A stretch of DNA of 6,803 nt, from the NCBI GenBank assembly GCA_024404415.1, contig JAKSPX010000083.1:1-6803 (forward strand), written 5' to 3'. The stretch is from Clostridia bacterium. GTDB lineage: Bacteria > Bacillota > Clostridia > Oscillospirales > QAMX01. Numbering within the stretch: position 1 is the first letter of the stretch; each line of letters begins with the position of its first letter. Below the pieces are notes generated by a model. The model was not told where the DNA came from, did not search any database, and saw only the letters and a program-made list of their open reading frames with translations. The translations under genes and the position numbers were made by a program. Positions 1 through 6,803 of the stretch are shown piece after piece.

Positions 1-537
1 GCGGGAGTAGGCTGACGCGCCGACGACGATGAGCTTGGGTTTGCATTCCAGGGCGATCTTCTCCATCTCGTCGTAGTCGATGGTCTCGGTGACAGGGGAG
101 ACGCCGTAGGGAACGATGTGGAAATACTTGCCGGAGATATTCACCGGGGAGCCGTGGGAGAGGCGGCCGCCCTCGGAGAGGTTCATGCCCATGACCGTGT
201 CGCCCGGCTGGAGAAGGGCGAAGAACACGGCGAGGTTGGCCGAAGCGCCGGAATGGGGCTGGACGTTGGCGTGATCGGCGCCGAAGAGCTTTTTCGCTCT
301 TTCACGGGCGATCTCTTCGACGATGTCGACGTACTGGCAACCGCCGTAATAGCGCTTGGAGGGAAGACCCTCGGCGTATTTATTGGTGAGGATGCCGCCC
401 GCCGCGAGGAGCACCGCCTTGGAGACGATGTTTTCGCTGGCGATCAGCTCAATGTTCTGACGCTGACGGTTGAGCTCCAGCTCACAGGCGGAAGCGACCT
501 CAAGGTCAAAATCCTTCAGTTCTTCAAAAAAGTTCAT
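1..537 (-). CDS. glyA: Serine hydroxymethyltransferase, N-terminal 179 residues (3' end cut by window edge)
   Basis: This cytoplasmic PLP enzyme interconverts serine + THF with glycine + 5,10-methylene-THF. The frame opens at ATG 537 and stays open to base 1, giving 179 of the roughly 410-420 residues usual for the family; the PLP-lysine region lies outside the window. Visible family motifs are LIASEN (31-36), TNKYAEG (51-57, with the catalytic-type Tyr54 and Glu56), KRYYGGC (61-67), ANVQPHSG (90-97), HGSPVN (128-133) and GASAYS (173-178). One key site is odd: the segment that reads HGGHLTHG in E. coli reads EGGRLSHG here (122-129), so Arg125 sits where the PLP-stacking His126 of E. coli is found. 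The start is supported by homology beginning within the first residues and by a GGAG site that overlaps the purL stop. The gene lies 15 bases after purL, so it is probably the distal gene of the same transcript, supplying glycine for PurD and one-carbon units for the formyl-transfer steps. Identity is sure; full-length integrity cannot be judged. Confidence 0.96.
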   Translation of the reverse strand, partial: MNFFEELKDFDLEVASACELELNRQRQNIELIASENIVSKAVLLAAGGILTNKYAEGLPSKRYYGGCQYVDIVEEIARERAKKLFGADHANVQPHSGASANLAVFFALLQPGDTVMGMNLSEGGRLSHGSPVNISGKYFHIVPYGVSPVTETIDYDEMEKIALECKPKLIVVGASAYSR

Positions 538-548
538 AGGAAGTGCTG

Positions 549-554
549 CTCCTT
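549..554 (-). promoter_or_regulatory. Ribosome binding site of glyA overlapping the purL stop codon
   Basis: On the minus strand the purL stop reads straight into AAGGAG (TAAGGAG), followed by an 11-base spacer to ATG 537. The spacer is somewhat longer than ideal. Because the site shares bases with the purL terminator codon, ribosomes finishing purL would uncover or hand over to this site, which suggests translational coupling (inference). Confidence 0.7.
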
Positions 555-3500
555 ATTCGAAATATTTCACGGCTGCTTTGAACATGTTGATCTGGTAATT
601 GCCGGGGACGTTCTGATATAAGCCGTCGCCGACGCGTTCGCTGTGGCCCATCTTGCCGAAGACGCGGCCGTCGGGCGAGGTGATGCCTTCAATGGCGTAG
701 AGCGAGCCGTTGGGGTTATACTGCACCTCGTCGGAGGCCTTGTCATCGAGGTCGACGTACTGGGTGGCGATCTGACCGTTTTCCGCGAGCTTGCGGATCA
801 GCTCCTCACTTGCGAGGAAGCGGCCTTCACCGTGGGAAATCGGGACGGAATAAATGTCGCCGACTTCGGTGAGGGCGAGCCACGGGGACTTGTTGGAGGC
901 CACGCGGGTACGCACGATCTTCGACTGGTGGCGTGCGATGGTGTTGAAGGTCAGGGTCGGGCAGGTCTCGTCGGTGTCGATGATCTTGCCGTAGGGGACA
1001 AGGCCAAGCTTGATGAGAGCCTGGAAGCCGTTGCAGATGCCGCACATGAGGCCGTCGCGTGCTTCAAGAAGCTCGGTAACGCCTTCCTTGACCGCGGTGT
1101 TGCGGAAGAAAGCGATGATGAACTTGCCGGAGCCGTCGGGCTCGTCGCCGCCGGAGAAGCCACCGGGAATGAAGACCATCTGGGCGGTCTTGAGGGCGGA
1201 AGCGAACTTCTCGACCGAGGCGCGGATGCCGTCGGCGGAGAGGTTGTTGACGACGATGATCTCAGGCTCGGCACCTGCGTCGCGGCAGGCTTTGGCGCTG
1301 TCGTATTCGCAGTTGGTGCCGGGGAAGGCGGGGATCAAAACCTTCGGGCGCGCGCACTTGACAGAGGGTGCGGGGCGGGAAATGGTCTTGTAGGAGAAGG
1401 TCTCCACGGGGGGCTTGTCAGAGGCGACCTTGATGGGGTAGACGCCCTCAAGCTTTCCTTCATAGAGATCGGAAACCTCGTTATAGCAGACCTTTTCATC
1501 GCCATAAGCGAAGAACTTATCCTCAGTGACGGTGCCGACGAGCACGGCACCCGGGATCTCCTCATTGGATTCAAGCAGGAACGCGCCGTGGTTGTAGGCA
1601 AAGAGGGAATCAAGCGGCAGGTCTTCAAAGCGGAAGCCGAAGCCGTTGCCGAAGGCCATCTTCATGACCGCTTCGGCGATGCCGCCGTGACCGAGCGTAT
1701 AGGCCGCCTTGACCTTGCCTTCGCGCATGAGGGAAGTGACCTTATCGAAGAGCGCGAGGAGCGAAGTCTTTTCGGGGAGGCCGTCATCGGTCTTCTCGGG
1801 GGAGAGGAGATAAAGCTTATCGCCCGCGGCCTTGAATTCCGGCGAGATGATGTCGGAGGTCTTCGCGGTGGTGACGGCGAAGGAGACCAGCGTCGGCGGA
1901 ACGTCCAGCTTTTCGAAGGAGCCGGACATGGAGTCCTTACCGCCGATGGCGCCGATCGAAAGGTCGCGCTGAGCGCGGAAGGCACCGAGGAGGGCGGAAA
2001 GCGGCTTGCCCCAGCGGGCGGGATCCTTGCCGGGCTTTTCAAAGTACTCCTGGAAGGTGAGGTAAACGTCCTCGAATTTCGCACCGGTGGCGACTAATTT
2101 GGCGGCCGATTCCACCACGGCGAGGTAGGAGGCGTGGTAAGGCGACTTTTCGGCGATGGCGGGATCGTAGCCCCAGGACATAAGCGAAACGTCGTCGGTG
2201 TGCTTGGTTTCAAGCGAGATCTTCTGCACCATCGTCTGGATCGGCGTGCGCTGGTACTTGCCGCCGAAGGGCATCAAAACGGTGCCCGCACCGATGGTGG
2301 AGTCGAATCTCTCGGATAAGCCGCGGCGGGAGCAGGTGGCGAGGTCACTTGCAACTGCCTTGAAGCCGGAGGCGAAGGAGGCCGGAATCTCTTTTTCGAA
2401 AGCCTTCGGGGCGGCGGGGGCGATGGTGATGTGCTTGGGCGCGCCGTTGGAATCGAGGAAGGCGCGGCTGACGTCGACGATCTTGTTGCCGTTCCAGGTC
2501 ATGGTCAGGCGCGGGTCGGCTTTGACGACCGCGACCGGGCAGGCCTGCAGGTTTTCACCCTTGGCGAGAGCGAGGAAAGCTTCAACGTTTTCCTTTTCGA
2601 CCACGACCGCCATTCTCTCCTGCGATTCGGAGATGGCAAGCTCGGTGCCGTCGAGACCATCGTATTTGCGCGGAATGGCATTGAGGTCGATGTCAAGGCC
2701 GTCGGCCAGTTCGCCGATGGCGACCGACACGCCGCCTGCGCCGAAGTCGTTGCATCTCTTGATCATGCGGGTGGCGTCTCCGTTCCTGAAGAGGCGCTGG
2801 AGCTTGCGTTCCTCGGGGGCGTTGCCCTTCTGAACCTCGGCACCGCAGGTCTCCACCGAGTGGGCGTTGTGCGCCTTGGAGGAGCCGGTCGCACCGCCGA
2901 TGCCATCACGGCCGGTGCTGCCGCCGAGCAGGATGACCACGTCGCCCGGGTCAGGGACTTCGCGGCGGACGTTTGCCTGAGGAGCGGCGGCGATGACCGC
3001 GCCGATCTCCATGTGCTTGGCCGCGTAGCCGGGGTGATAGAGTTCATCGACGATGCCGGTGGCAAGGCCGATCTGGTTGCCGTAGGAGGAATAGCCCGCG
3101 GCGGCGGTGGTGACTAATTTGCGCTGCGGGAGCTTGCCGGGGATGGTCTCGCTTGCCGGGACAGTCGGGTCGGAAGCGCCGGTCAGACGCAGAGCGCCGT
3201 AGACGTAGGCACGGCCGGAGAGCGGGTCACGGATAGCGCCGCCGATGCAGGTGGCGGCTCCGCCGAAGGGTTCGATCTCGGTCGGGTGGTTGTGGGTTTC
3301 GTTCTTGAAGAGCAGCAACCATGGCTCTTTCTTGCCGTCGGCTTCCACTTCGATCTTGACGGTGCAGGCGTTGATCTCCTCGGATTCGTCGAGCTTATCC
3401 AGCTTGCCTTCCTTTTTGAGGGCCTTCACGGCGATGGTGGCGAGATCCATGAGGCAGATCGGCTTGGTGCGGCCGAGAGCCTTGCGGGTTGCGATGTATT

Positions 3501-4239
3501 CTTCGTAGGCGGCTTCGAGGGTGGCGTCTTCGAACTTCACGTCGTCGATGACCGTCTGGAAGGTGGTGTGGCGGCAGTGATCCGACCAGTAGGTGTCGAT
3601 CATGCGCAGTTCGGTGATGGTCGGGTCGCGCTTTTCAGTCTTGAAGTAATCCTGGCAGAATTTTACGTCATCGGCGTCCATGGCGAGACCGTAGTCAGAA
3701 ACCATCTTCTCAAGGCCTTCGCGGTCGAGTTCAAGGAAGCCTTCAAGCGTCTTGACGGTGGTGGGAAGGTCATAGACCGCCTTGAGGGTCTCAGGCAGGT
3801 CAAGAGACGCCTCGCGGGCTTCGACGGGGTTGATGACGTACTTTTTGATCTCGGCGACGTCCTTTTCGGAAAGGCTGCCGTAGAGTGCGTAAACGCGGGC
3901 GGAGCGGATGAGGGGGCGTTCACCCTGCGAGATGATCTGGATGCACTGGGCAGCCGAGTCGGCGCGCTGGTCAAACTGGCCGGGGAGATATTCCACGGCG
4001 AAGACCGCCGCGTCACCGAAGGAGACCTCGGCGGAGGCGATATCGAGCTGCGGCTCGGAGAAGACCGTGCCGACGGCGTAGTCAAAGAGTTCGCGGGTGA
4101 TGTTTTCCGCGTCGTAACGGTTGAGGATGCGCACGTCCTCAAGAGACGTGATGCCGAGGAGGGTACGCGCGTCGTTTCTCAGGGCGCGGGCTTCTAAAGC
4201 CAGCTCTTTTTTCTTTTCAACAAAAATACGGTAAACCAA
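553..4239 (-). CDS. purL: Phosphoribosylformylglycinamidine synthase, single-chain large form
   Basis: It catalyses step 4 of purine synthesis: FGAR + glutamine + ATP gives FGAM + glutamate, in the cytoplasm. At 1228 residues it is the fused form, so no separate PurS or PurQ is needed; E. coli PurL is about 1295. Domains in order are an N-terminal PurS-like region (about 1-140), a linker ending in SDHCRHTTF (219-227), a first AIRS-type ATPase half with THNHPTEIEPFGG (315-327) and STGRDGIGG (441-449), a second half with GGKDSMSG (766-773) and LGHGGIAEA (849-857), and a class I glutaminase from about 964. The glutaminase triad appears intact: Cys1069 in GICNGFQ, with His1199 and Glu1201 in GHSERV. 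The start is TTG, not ATG: the codon before it is ATT and the one before that is the purD TGA in the same frame, while the first internal Met is at 179. The N-terminal VYRIFVEKK agrees with clostridial relatives as I recall them. An AAAGGAG site lies nine bases upstream, inside purD. The gene looks complete. Confidence 0.97.
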   Translation of the reverse strand: MVYRIFVEKKKELALEARALRNDARTLLGITSLEDVRILNRYDAENITRELFDYAVGTVFSEPQLDIASAEVSFGDAAVFAVEYLPGQFDQRADSAAQCIQIISQGERPLIRSARVYALYGSLSEKDVAEIKKYVINPVEAREASLDLPETLKAVYDLPTTVKTLEGFLELDREGLEKMVSDYGLAMDADDVKFCQDYFKTEKRDPTITELRMIDTYWSDHCRHTTFQTVIDDVKFEDATLEAAYEEYIATRKALGRTKPICLMDLATIAVKALKKEGKLDKLDESEEINACTVKIEVEADGKKEPWLLLFKNETHNHPTEIEPFGGAATCIGGAIRDPLSGRAYVYGALRLTGASDPTVPASETIPGKLPQRKLVTTAAAGYSSYGNQIGLATGIVDELYHPGYAAKHMEIGAVIAAAPQANVRREVPDPGDVVILLGGSTGRDGIGGATGSSKAHNAHSVETCGAEVQKGNAPEERKLQRLFRNGDATRMIKRCNDFGAGGVSVAIGELADGLDIDLNAIPRKYDGLDGTELAISESQERMAVVVEKENVEAFLALAKGENLQACPVAVVKADPRLTMTWNGNKIVDVSRAFLDSNGAPKHITIAPAAPKAFEKEIPASFASGFKAVASDLATCSRRGLSERFDSTIGAGTVLMPFGGKYQRTPIQTMVQKISLETKHTDDVSLMSWGYDPAIAEKSPYHASYLAVVESAAKLVATGAKFEDVYLTFQEYFEKPGKDPARWGKPLSALLGAFRAQRDLSIGAIGGKDSMSGSFEKLDVPPTLVSFAVTTAKTSDIISPEFKAAGDKLYLLSPEKTDDGLPEKTSLLALFDKVTSLMREGKVKAAYTLGHGGIAEAVMKMAFGNGFGFRFEDLPLDSLFAYNHGAFLLESNEEIPGAVLVGTVTEDKFFAYGDEKVCYNEVSDLYEGKLEGVYPIKVASDKPPVETFSYKTISRPAPSVKCARPKVLIPAFPGTNCEYDSAKACRDAGAEPEIIVVNNLSADGIRASVEKFASALKTAQMVFIPGGFSGGDEPDGSGKFIIAFFRNTAVKEGVTELLEARDGLMCGICNGFQALIKLGLVPYGKIIDTDETCPTLTFNTIARHQSKIVRTRVASNKSPWLALTEVGDIYSVPISHGEGRFLASEELIRKLAENGQIATQYVDLDDKASDEVQYNPNGSLYAIEGITSPDGRVFGKMGHSERVGDGLYQNVPGNYQINMFKAAVKYFE

Positions 4240-4242
4240 AAT

Positions 4243-5511
4243 TCAGTTCTCCTTTGCTTTCAGAGCGCGTGCGCCGATGTCCTTGCGGAAGTAGCGGTTT
4301 TCAAAGGTGACGCGCGCGGCTCGGGCGTAGGCGGCGTCGATGGCGTCTTTTAACTCGTCGGCCACAGCCGAAATGCCGACCACGCGGCCGCCGTTTGTGA
4401 GAAGGTCGTCGCCATCCAGCTTGGCTCCGGCGACGTCGGCGTGCGGCCAGACGTCCGCGGGGATCTCAAGCTTGAAGCCTTTTTCGTAGGAAGCGGGGTA
4501 GCCCTTCGACGCGAGGATGACGCAGGCGGCGCTCTTATCGGCGAATTTTACCTCGGTGGAGGCAAGCTTTCCTTCGGTGACCGCCATCATGACGGTGAGG
4601 AGGTCGCTTTCAAGAAGCGGCAGAACGACCTGCGTTTCGGGGTCGCCGAAGCGGCAGTTGTATTCAATGACGCGCGGGCCCTTGGGGGTGAGCATGAGGC
4701 CGAAATAAAGGCAGCCCTTGAAGGTACGGCCTTCGGATTTCATGGCGCGGATGGTGGGGAGGAAGATGGTCTCCATGCATTCCCGCGCGATAGATTCGGT
4801 GTAATAGGGGTTGGGGGCAATGGTACCCATGCCGCCGGTGTTGAGGCCCTGATCGTGGTCGAGGGCGCGCTTGTGGTCCATGGAGGAGATCATCGGCACC
4901 ACCGTCTCGCCGTCGGTGAAGGAGAGAACCGAGACTTCCGGGCCGGTGAGGAATTCCTCGATGACCACCTGATCACCGCTCGCACCGAATTTCTTGTCCT
5001 GCATCATGGAGACGAGGGCTTCTTTGGCTTCTTCGCGCGTTTCGGCGATGATCACGCCCTTGCCGAGGGCCAGACCGTCGGCCTTAATGACGGTCGGGAG
5101 CGGGGCGGTCTTTACGTATTCGAGCGCTTTTTCAAGGTCGGTGAAGACCTCGTAGGAAGCGGTCGGAATGCCGTATTTCTTCATCAGCTCTTTGGAGAAG
5201 ACCTTGCTGCCTTCGATGATGGCGGCGTTTTTCTTCGGCCCGAAGCAGGGGATGCCTTTTTCCTCCAGCGCGTCAACGCATCCGAGCACCAACGGGTCAT
5301 CGGGTGCGACGACGGCGTAGTCTATCTGATTCTCCACGGCGAAGGCGACGATTTTCGAGACCTCTTTCGCGCCGATGGGCACGCAGACCGCGTCATGGGC
5401 AATGCCGCCGTTGCCGGGAAGAGCGAAGATAGTTTCCACGGAGGGGTTGGCTTTCAGTTTTTTGATGATCGCGTGTTCGCGGCCGCCGCCGCCGACAACA
5501 AGAAGTTTCAT
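4243..5511 (-). CDS. purD: Phosphoribosylamine-glycine ligase (GAR synthetase)
   Basis: It catalyses step 2 of purine synthesis: 5-phosphoribosylamine + glycine + ATP gives GAR + ADP + Pi, in the cytoplasm. At 422 residues it has the usual length of a monofunctional bacterial PurD. The N-terminal domain opens with the glycine-rich VVGGGGREHA (5-14) and carries LPGNGG (31-36) and APDDPLV (69-75). The ATP-grasp region shows VIKADGLALGKGV (141-153), VIEEFLTGPEVSV (183-195) and NTGGMG (224-229). The family signature RFGDPETQ (287-294) contains the metal- and ATP-binding acidic residues, and GGRVVGI (374-380) marks the C-terminal domain. ATG 5511 is chosen because the nucleotide-binding motif starts five residues in, and an AAGAAAGG site precedes it by nine bases. 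It follows the transformylase after an 85-base gap with a hairpin, and ends in TGA three bases before the purL start. It has no fused PurM or PurN domains. Nothing suggests damage. Confidence 0.98.
   Translation of the reverse strand: MKLLVVGGGGREHAIIKKLKANPSVETIFALPGNGGIAHDAVCVPIGAKEVSKIVAFAVENQIDYAVVAPDDPLVLGCVDALEEKGIPCFGPKKNAAIIEGSKVFSKELMKKYGIPTASYEVFTDLEKALEYVKTAPLPTVIKADGLALGKGVIIAETREEAKEALVSMMQDKKFGASGDQVVIEEFLTGPEVSVLSFTDGETVVPMISSMDHKRALDHDQGLNTGGMGTIAPNPYYTESIARECMETIFLPTIRAMKSEGRTFKGCLYFGLMLTPKGPRVIEYNCRFGDPETQVVLPLLESDLLTVMMAVTEGKLASTEVKFADKSAACVILASKGYPASYEKGFKLEIPADVWPHADVAGAKLDGDDLLTNGGRVVGISAVADELKDAIDAAYARAARVTFENRYFRKDIGARALKAKEN
4249..4255 (-). promoter_or_regulatory. Ribosome binding site of purL, inside the last purD codons
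   Basis: The minus strand reads AAAGGAG here, within the final Lys-Glu codons of purD, then AACTGAATT and the TTG at 4239. This near-consensus site with a nine-base spacer is the main reason for accepting the TTG as the start of purL, since no ATG or GTG is available nearby. Its position before the purD stop implies coupled translation of purD and purL. Confidence 0.85.
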
Positions 5512-5520
5512 GTCAAAAAG

Positions 5521-5528
5521 CCTTTCTT
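5521..5528 (-). promoter_or_regulatory. Ribosome binding site of purD
   Basis: The minus strand reads AAGAAAGG here, followed by the nine-base spacer CTTTTTGAC and ATG 5511. It is a partial match to the anti-Shine-Dalgarno sequence, weaker than the site before purL. I see no convincing -35/-10 pair in the 85-base gap, so an own promoter for purD is not supported. Confidence 0.65.
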
Positions 5529-5553
5529 AAATATGATGTGAAGGTAGGCAAAT

Positions 5554-5586
5554 TCCGTAGAGTGCGGGGGCGCCGCACTCTACGGA
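5554..5586 (-). repeat. Perfect inverted repeat in the gap before purD; possible attenuator or dispersed hairpin
   Basis: The arms 5555-5567 (CCGTAGAGTGCGG) and 5573-5585 (CCGCACTCTACGG) are exact reverse complements, 13 bp, around a five-base loop; one more A-T pair closes the base (5554/5586). In the transcript the stem begins ten bases after the transformylase stop. The 3' side continues as AATTTGCC, so the U-tract expected of a strong intrinsic terminator is weak. Possible roles are a leaky terminator or attenuator separating the first gene from purD, an mRNA-stabilising 3' end after endonuclease cutting, or one copy of a dispersed intergenic palindrome. The inverted repeat itself is certain; the role is not. 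Confidence 0.88.
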
Positions 5587-5596
5587 GGAGTAGCTT

Positions 5597-6781
5597 TTAA
5601 TGGTGGAAGAGTCTCATGCCGGTGAAGGCCATGGCCATGCTGTACTTGTTGCAGCGCTCGATGACCACGTCGTCGCGGATGGATCCGCCCGGTTCGGCAA
5701 CGTATTTCACGCCGCTTCTCTTGGCGCGTTCGATGCTGTCGTCAAACGGGAAGAAGGCATCGGAGCCGAGAGCAACGTTATCAATGGTGTCGAGGTAGGC
5801 TCTCTGCTCTTCGCGGGTGAAGGGTTCCGGCTTTTCGGTGAAGTATTTTTCCCAGACGCCGTCAGCAGTGACGTCTTCTTCGTTCTGGTTGATATAGCCG
5901 TCGATGACGTTGTCGCGGTCGGGACGACCGAGGGTCGGGAGGAAGGGCAGAGCGAGGACCTTGTCGTGCTGGCGGAGGAACCAGGTATCAGCCTTGGAAC
6001 CCGCGAGACGGGTGCAGTGGATGCGGGACTGCTGACCCGCGCCGACGCCGATGGCCTGGCCGTCAACGGCGAAGCACACCGAGTTGGACTGGGTGTATTT
6101 GAGGGTGATGAGCGAGACGATGAGGTCGCGGACAGCGCTTTCGGGCAGTTCTTTGTTCTCGGTGACGAGGTTCTTAAGGAGATCGGCGTCGATCTTGAAG
6201 TTGTTGCGGCCCTGCTCGAAGGTGATGCCAAACACCTGCTTGTGCTCGATGGGATCCGGGACGTAATCGGGGTCGATCTTCACGATGCTGTAGTTGCCCT
6301 TGCGCTTGGCCTTGAGGATCTCGAGGGCTTCCGGCTCGTAACCCGGAGCGATGATGCCGTCGGATACTTCGCGCTTGATCATTTTCGCGGTGGTCACGTC
6401 GCACACATCGGAGAGGGCGACCCAGTCACCAAAGGAGCAGAGTCTGTCGGTGCCGCGGGCGCGGGCGTAAGCACAGGCGAGGAGAGAATCGTCAAGGCCT
6501 TCGATGTCGTCAACGAAGCAGGCCTTCTTGAGCTTTTCGGGGAGCGGGATGCCGACGGCGGCGGAGGTGGGGGAGACGTGCTTGAAGGAGGTGACGGCGG
6601 GGAGGCCGAGAGCCTTCTTGAGCTCGGTGACGAGCTGCCAGGAGTTGAAGGCGTCGAGGAAGTTGATGTAGCCCGGGCGGCCGTTGAGAATCTCAACGGG
6701 AAGCTCAGAGCCGTCGTGCATGAAGATCTTGGCAGGCTTCTGGTTGGGGTTGCAGCCGTATTTCAGTTCAAATTCTTTCAT
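5597..6781 (-). CDS. Stand-alone AICAR transformylase (phosphoribosylaminoimidazolecarboxamide formyltransferase)
   Basis: It catalyses step 9 of purine synthesis: AICAR + 10-formyl-THF gives FAICAR + THF, in the cytoplasm. The 394 residues match the C-terminal part of bifunctional PurH/ATIC, while the IMP cyclohydrolase domain is absent. The start is secure: homology begins at LKYGCNPNQ (6-14), a GGGAG site lies seven bases upstream, and the frame is closed just before by TAA TAG. Catalytic-type residues are Lys67 and His68 in SFKHVSP (65-71); Asn233 in YTQSNSV matches a substrate-binding Asn of animal ATIC. Other conserved stretches are FGDWVALSDVCDV (117-129), REVSDGIIAPGYE (137-149), GAGQQSRIHCTRLAG (247-261), DAFFPF (341-346) and the C-terminal RLFHH. 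Length and motifs are closer to the animal ATIC domain (about 393 residues) than to the shorter E. coli one, from memory. Closing the IMP ring must be done by another protein, PurO-type or a separate cyclohydrolase, not seen here. It could be labelled purH, but only for this half. Confidence 0.96.
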   Translation of the reverse strand: MKEFELKYGCNPNQKPAKIFMHDGSELPVEILNGRPGYINFLDAFNSWQLVTELKKALGLPAVTSFKHVSPTSAAVGIPLPEKLKKACFVDDIEGLDDSLLACAYARARGTDRLCSFGDWVALSDVCDVTTAKMIKREVSDGIIAPGYEPEALEILKAKRKGNYSIVKIDPDYVPDPIEHKQVFGITFEQGRNNFKIDADLLKNLVTENKELPESAVRDLIVSLITLKYTQSNSVCFAVDGQAIGVGAGQQSRIHCTRLAGSKADTWFLRQHDKVLALPFLPTLGRPDRDNVIDGYINQNEEDVTADGVWEKYFTEKPEPFTREEQRAYLDTIDNVALGSDAFFPFDDSIERAKRSGVKYVAEPGGSIRDDVVIERCNKYSMAMAFTGMRLFHH

Positions 6782-6788
6782 GATCCGA

Positions 6789-6796
6789 CTCCCTTT
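6789..6796 (-). promoter_or_regulatory. Ribosome binding site of the AICAR transformylase
   Basis: The minus strand reads AAAGGGAG, with a seven-base spacer to ATG 6781. Immediately upstream are TAA (6802-6800) and TAG (6799-6797), both in the transformylase frame. These close the frame, and one could also be the end of a preceding gene lying outside the window. No promoter can be judged from the few bases left. Confidence 0.75.
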
Positions 6797-6803
6797 CTAT
6801 TAT

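Noticed and set aside
118..621. Plus-strand open frame of 167 codons spanning the glyA start and the purL end
   Set aside because: It is antisense to the conserved N-terminus of GlyA and crosses the purL-glyA junction. It has no ribosome binding site or family resemblance that I can see.
643..2097. Long plus-strand open frame (484 codons) opposite purL, with similar ones at 3286-4197 and 4441-5541
   Set aside because: They lie antisense to purL and purD, whose families are unmistakable. The encoded proteins are rich in Gly, Ala, Val, Asp and Glu with no recognisable motif. Codon bias in GC-rich genes commonly leaves the opposite strand open.
2089..3119. Repeated string GACTAATTTG at about 2092 and 3112 as a possible direct repeat
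   Set aside because: Both copies encode Lys-Leu-Val in purL (KLVAT and KLVTT) and their flanks differ, so it is shared codon choice and not a repeat element.
4243..4245. TGA between purD and purL as a selenocysteine codon or a sequencing error in a true fusion gene
   Set aside because: PurD is complete to its normal C-terminus, PurL begins at its normal N-terminus, and a good ribosome binding site precedes the TTG. No SECIS-like structure was evident.
5512..5553. A possible promoter for purD in the gap (TTGCCT followed by TATTTA)
   Set aside because: The spacing is about 12 bases, too short for a sigma-70-type promoter, and neither box is a strong match.
5554..5586. Purine riboswitch or other structured aptamer in the gap before purD
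   Set aside because: The gap holds one simple hairpin only. There is no three-way junction or conserved purine aptamer core, and 85 bases is too short for an aptamer plus expression platform around this stem.

Overview
The window is a compact block of housekeeping genes, all on the minus strand and read from high to low coordinates: a stand-alone AICAR transformylase, then purD, then purL, then the N-terminal part of glyA, which runs off the left edge. Three genes belong to de novo purine synthesis. The fourth, serine hydroxymethyltransferase, makes glycine and one-carbon folate. The DNA is GC-rich. The combination of an AICAR transformylase without a cyclohydrolase domain, a single-chain PurL with a built-in glutaminase, and AAAGGAG-type ribosome binding sites suggests a GC-rich Gram-positive anaerobe of the class Clostridia, perhaps near the Oscillospiraceae. 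That placement is an inference from protein character and gene form; no rRNA or marker search was possible.

Layout along the transcript: 6803-6782 is a short leader with two in-frame stops and a Shine-Dalgarno site. 6781-5597 is the AICAR transformylase. 5596-5512 is the only real intergenic gap (85 bp) and holds a perfect 13-bp inverted repeat. 5511-4243 is purD. purL (4239-553) starts three bases after the purD stop, in the same reading frame, from a TTG codon. glyA starts at 537, 15 bases after the purL stop, and 179 codons of it are present. No stretch above 85 bp lacks a gene. I see no RNA gene, mobile element, CRISPR array or phage sequence.

The genes fit together metabolically. PurD joins glycine to phosphoribosylamine (step 2), PurL amidates FGAR (step 4), and the transformylase adds the second formyl group, from 10-formyl-THF (step 9). 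GlyA supplies both the glycine PurD uses and the one-carbon units that feed 10-formyl-THF. Tight spacing downstream of 5511 suggests purD-purL-glyA are co-transcribed and translationally coupled. The hairpin after the transformylase may tune expression between it and the rest.

I found no new biological system here. The points worth checking are an apparent His-to-Arg change at the PLP-stacking position of GlyA, the intergenic hairpin, the missing cyclohydrolase domain with a eukaryote-like transformylase, and the in-frame TGA/TTG junction between purD and purL.
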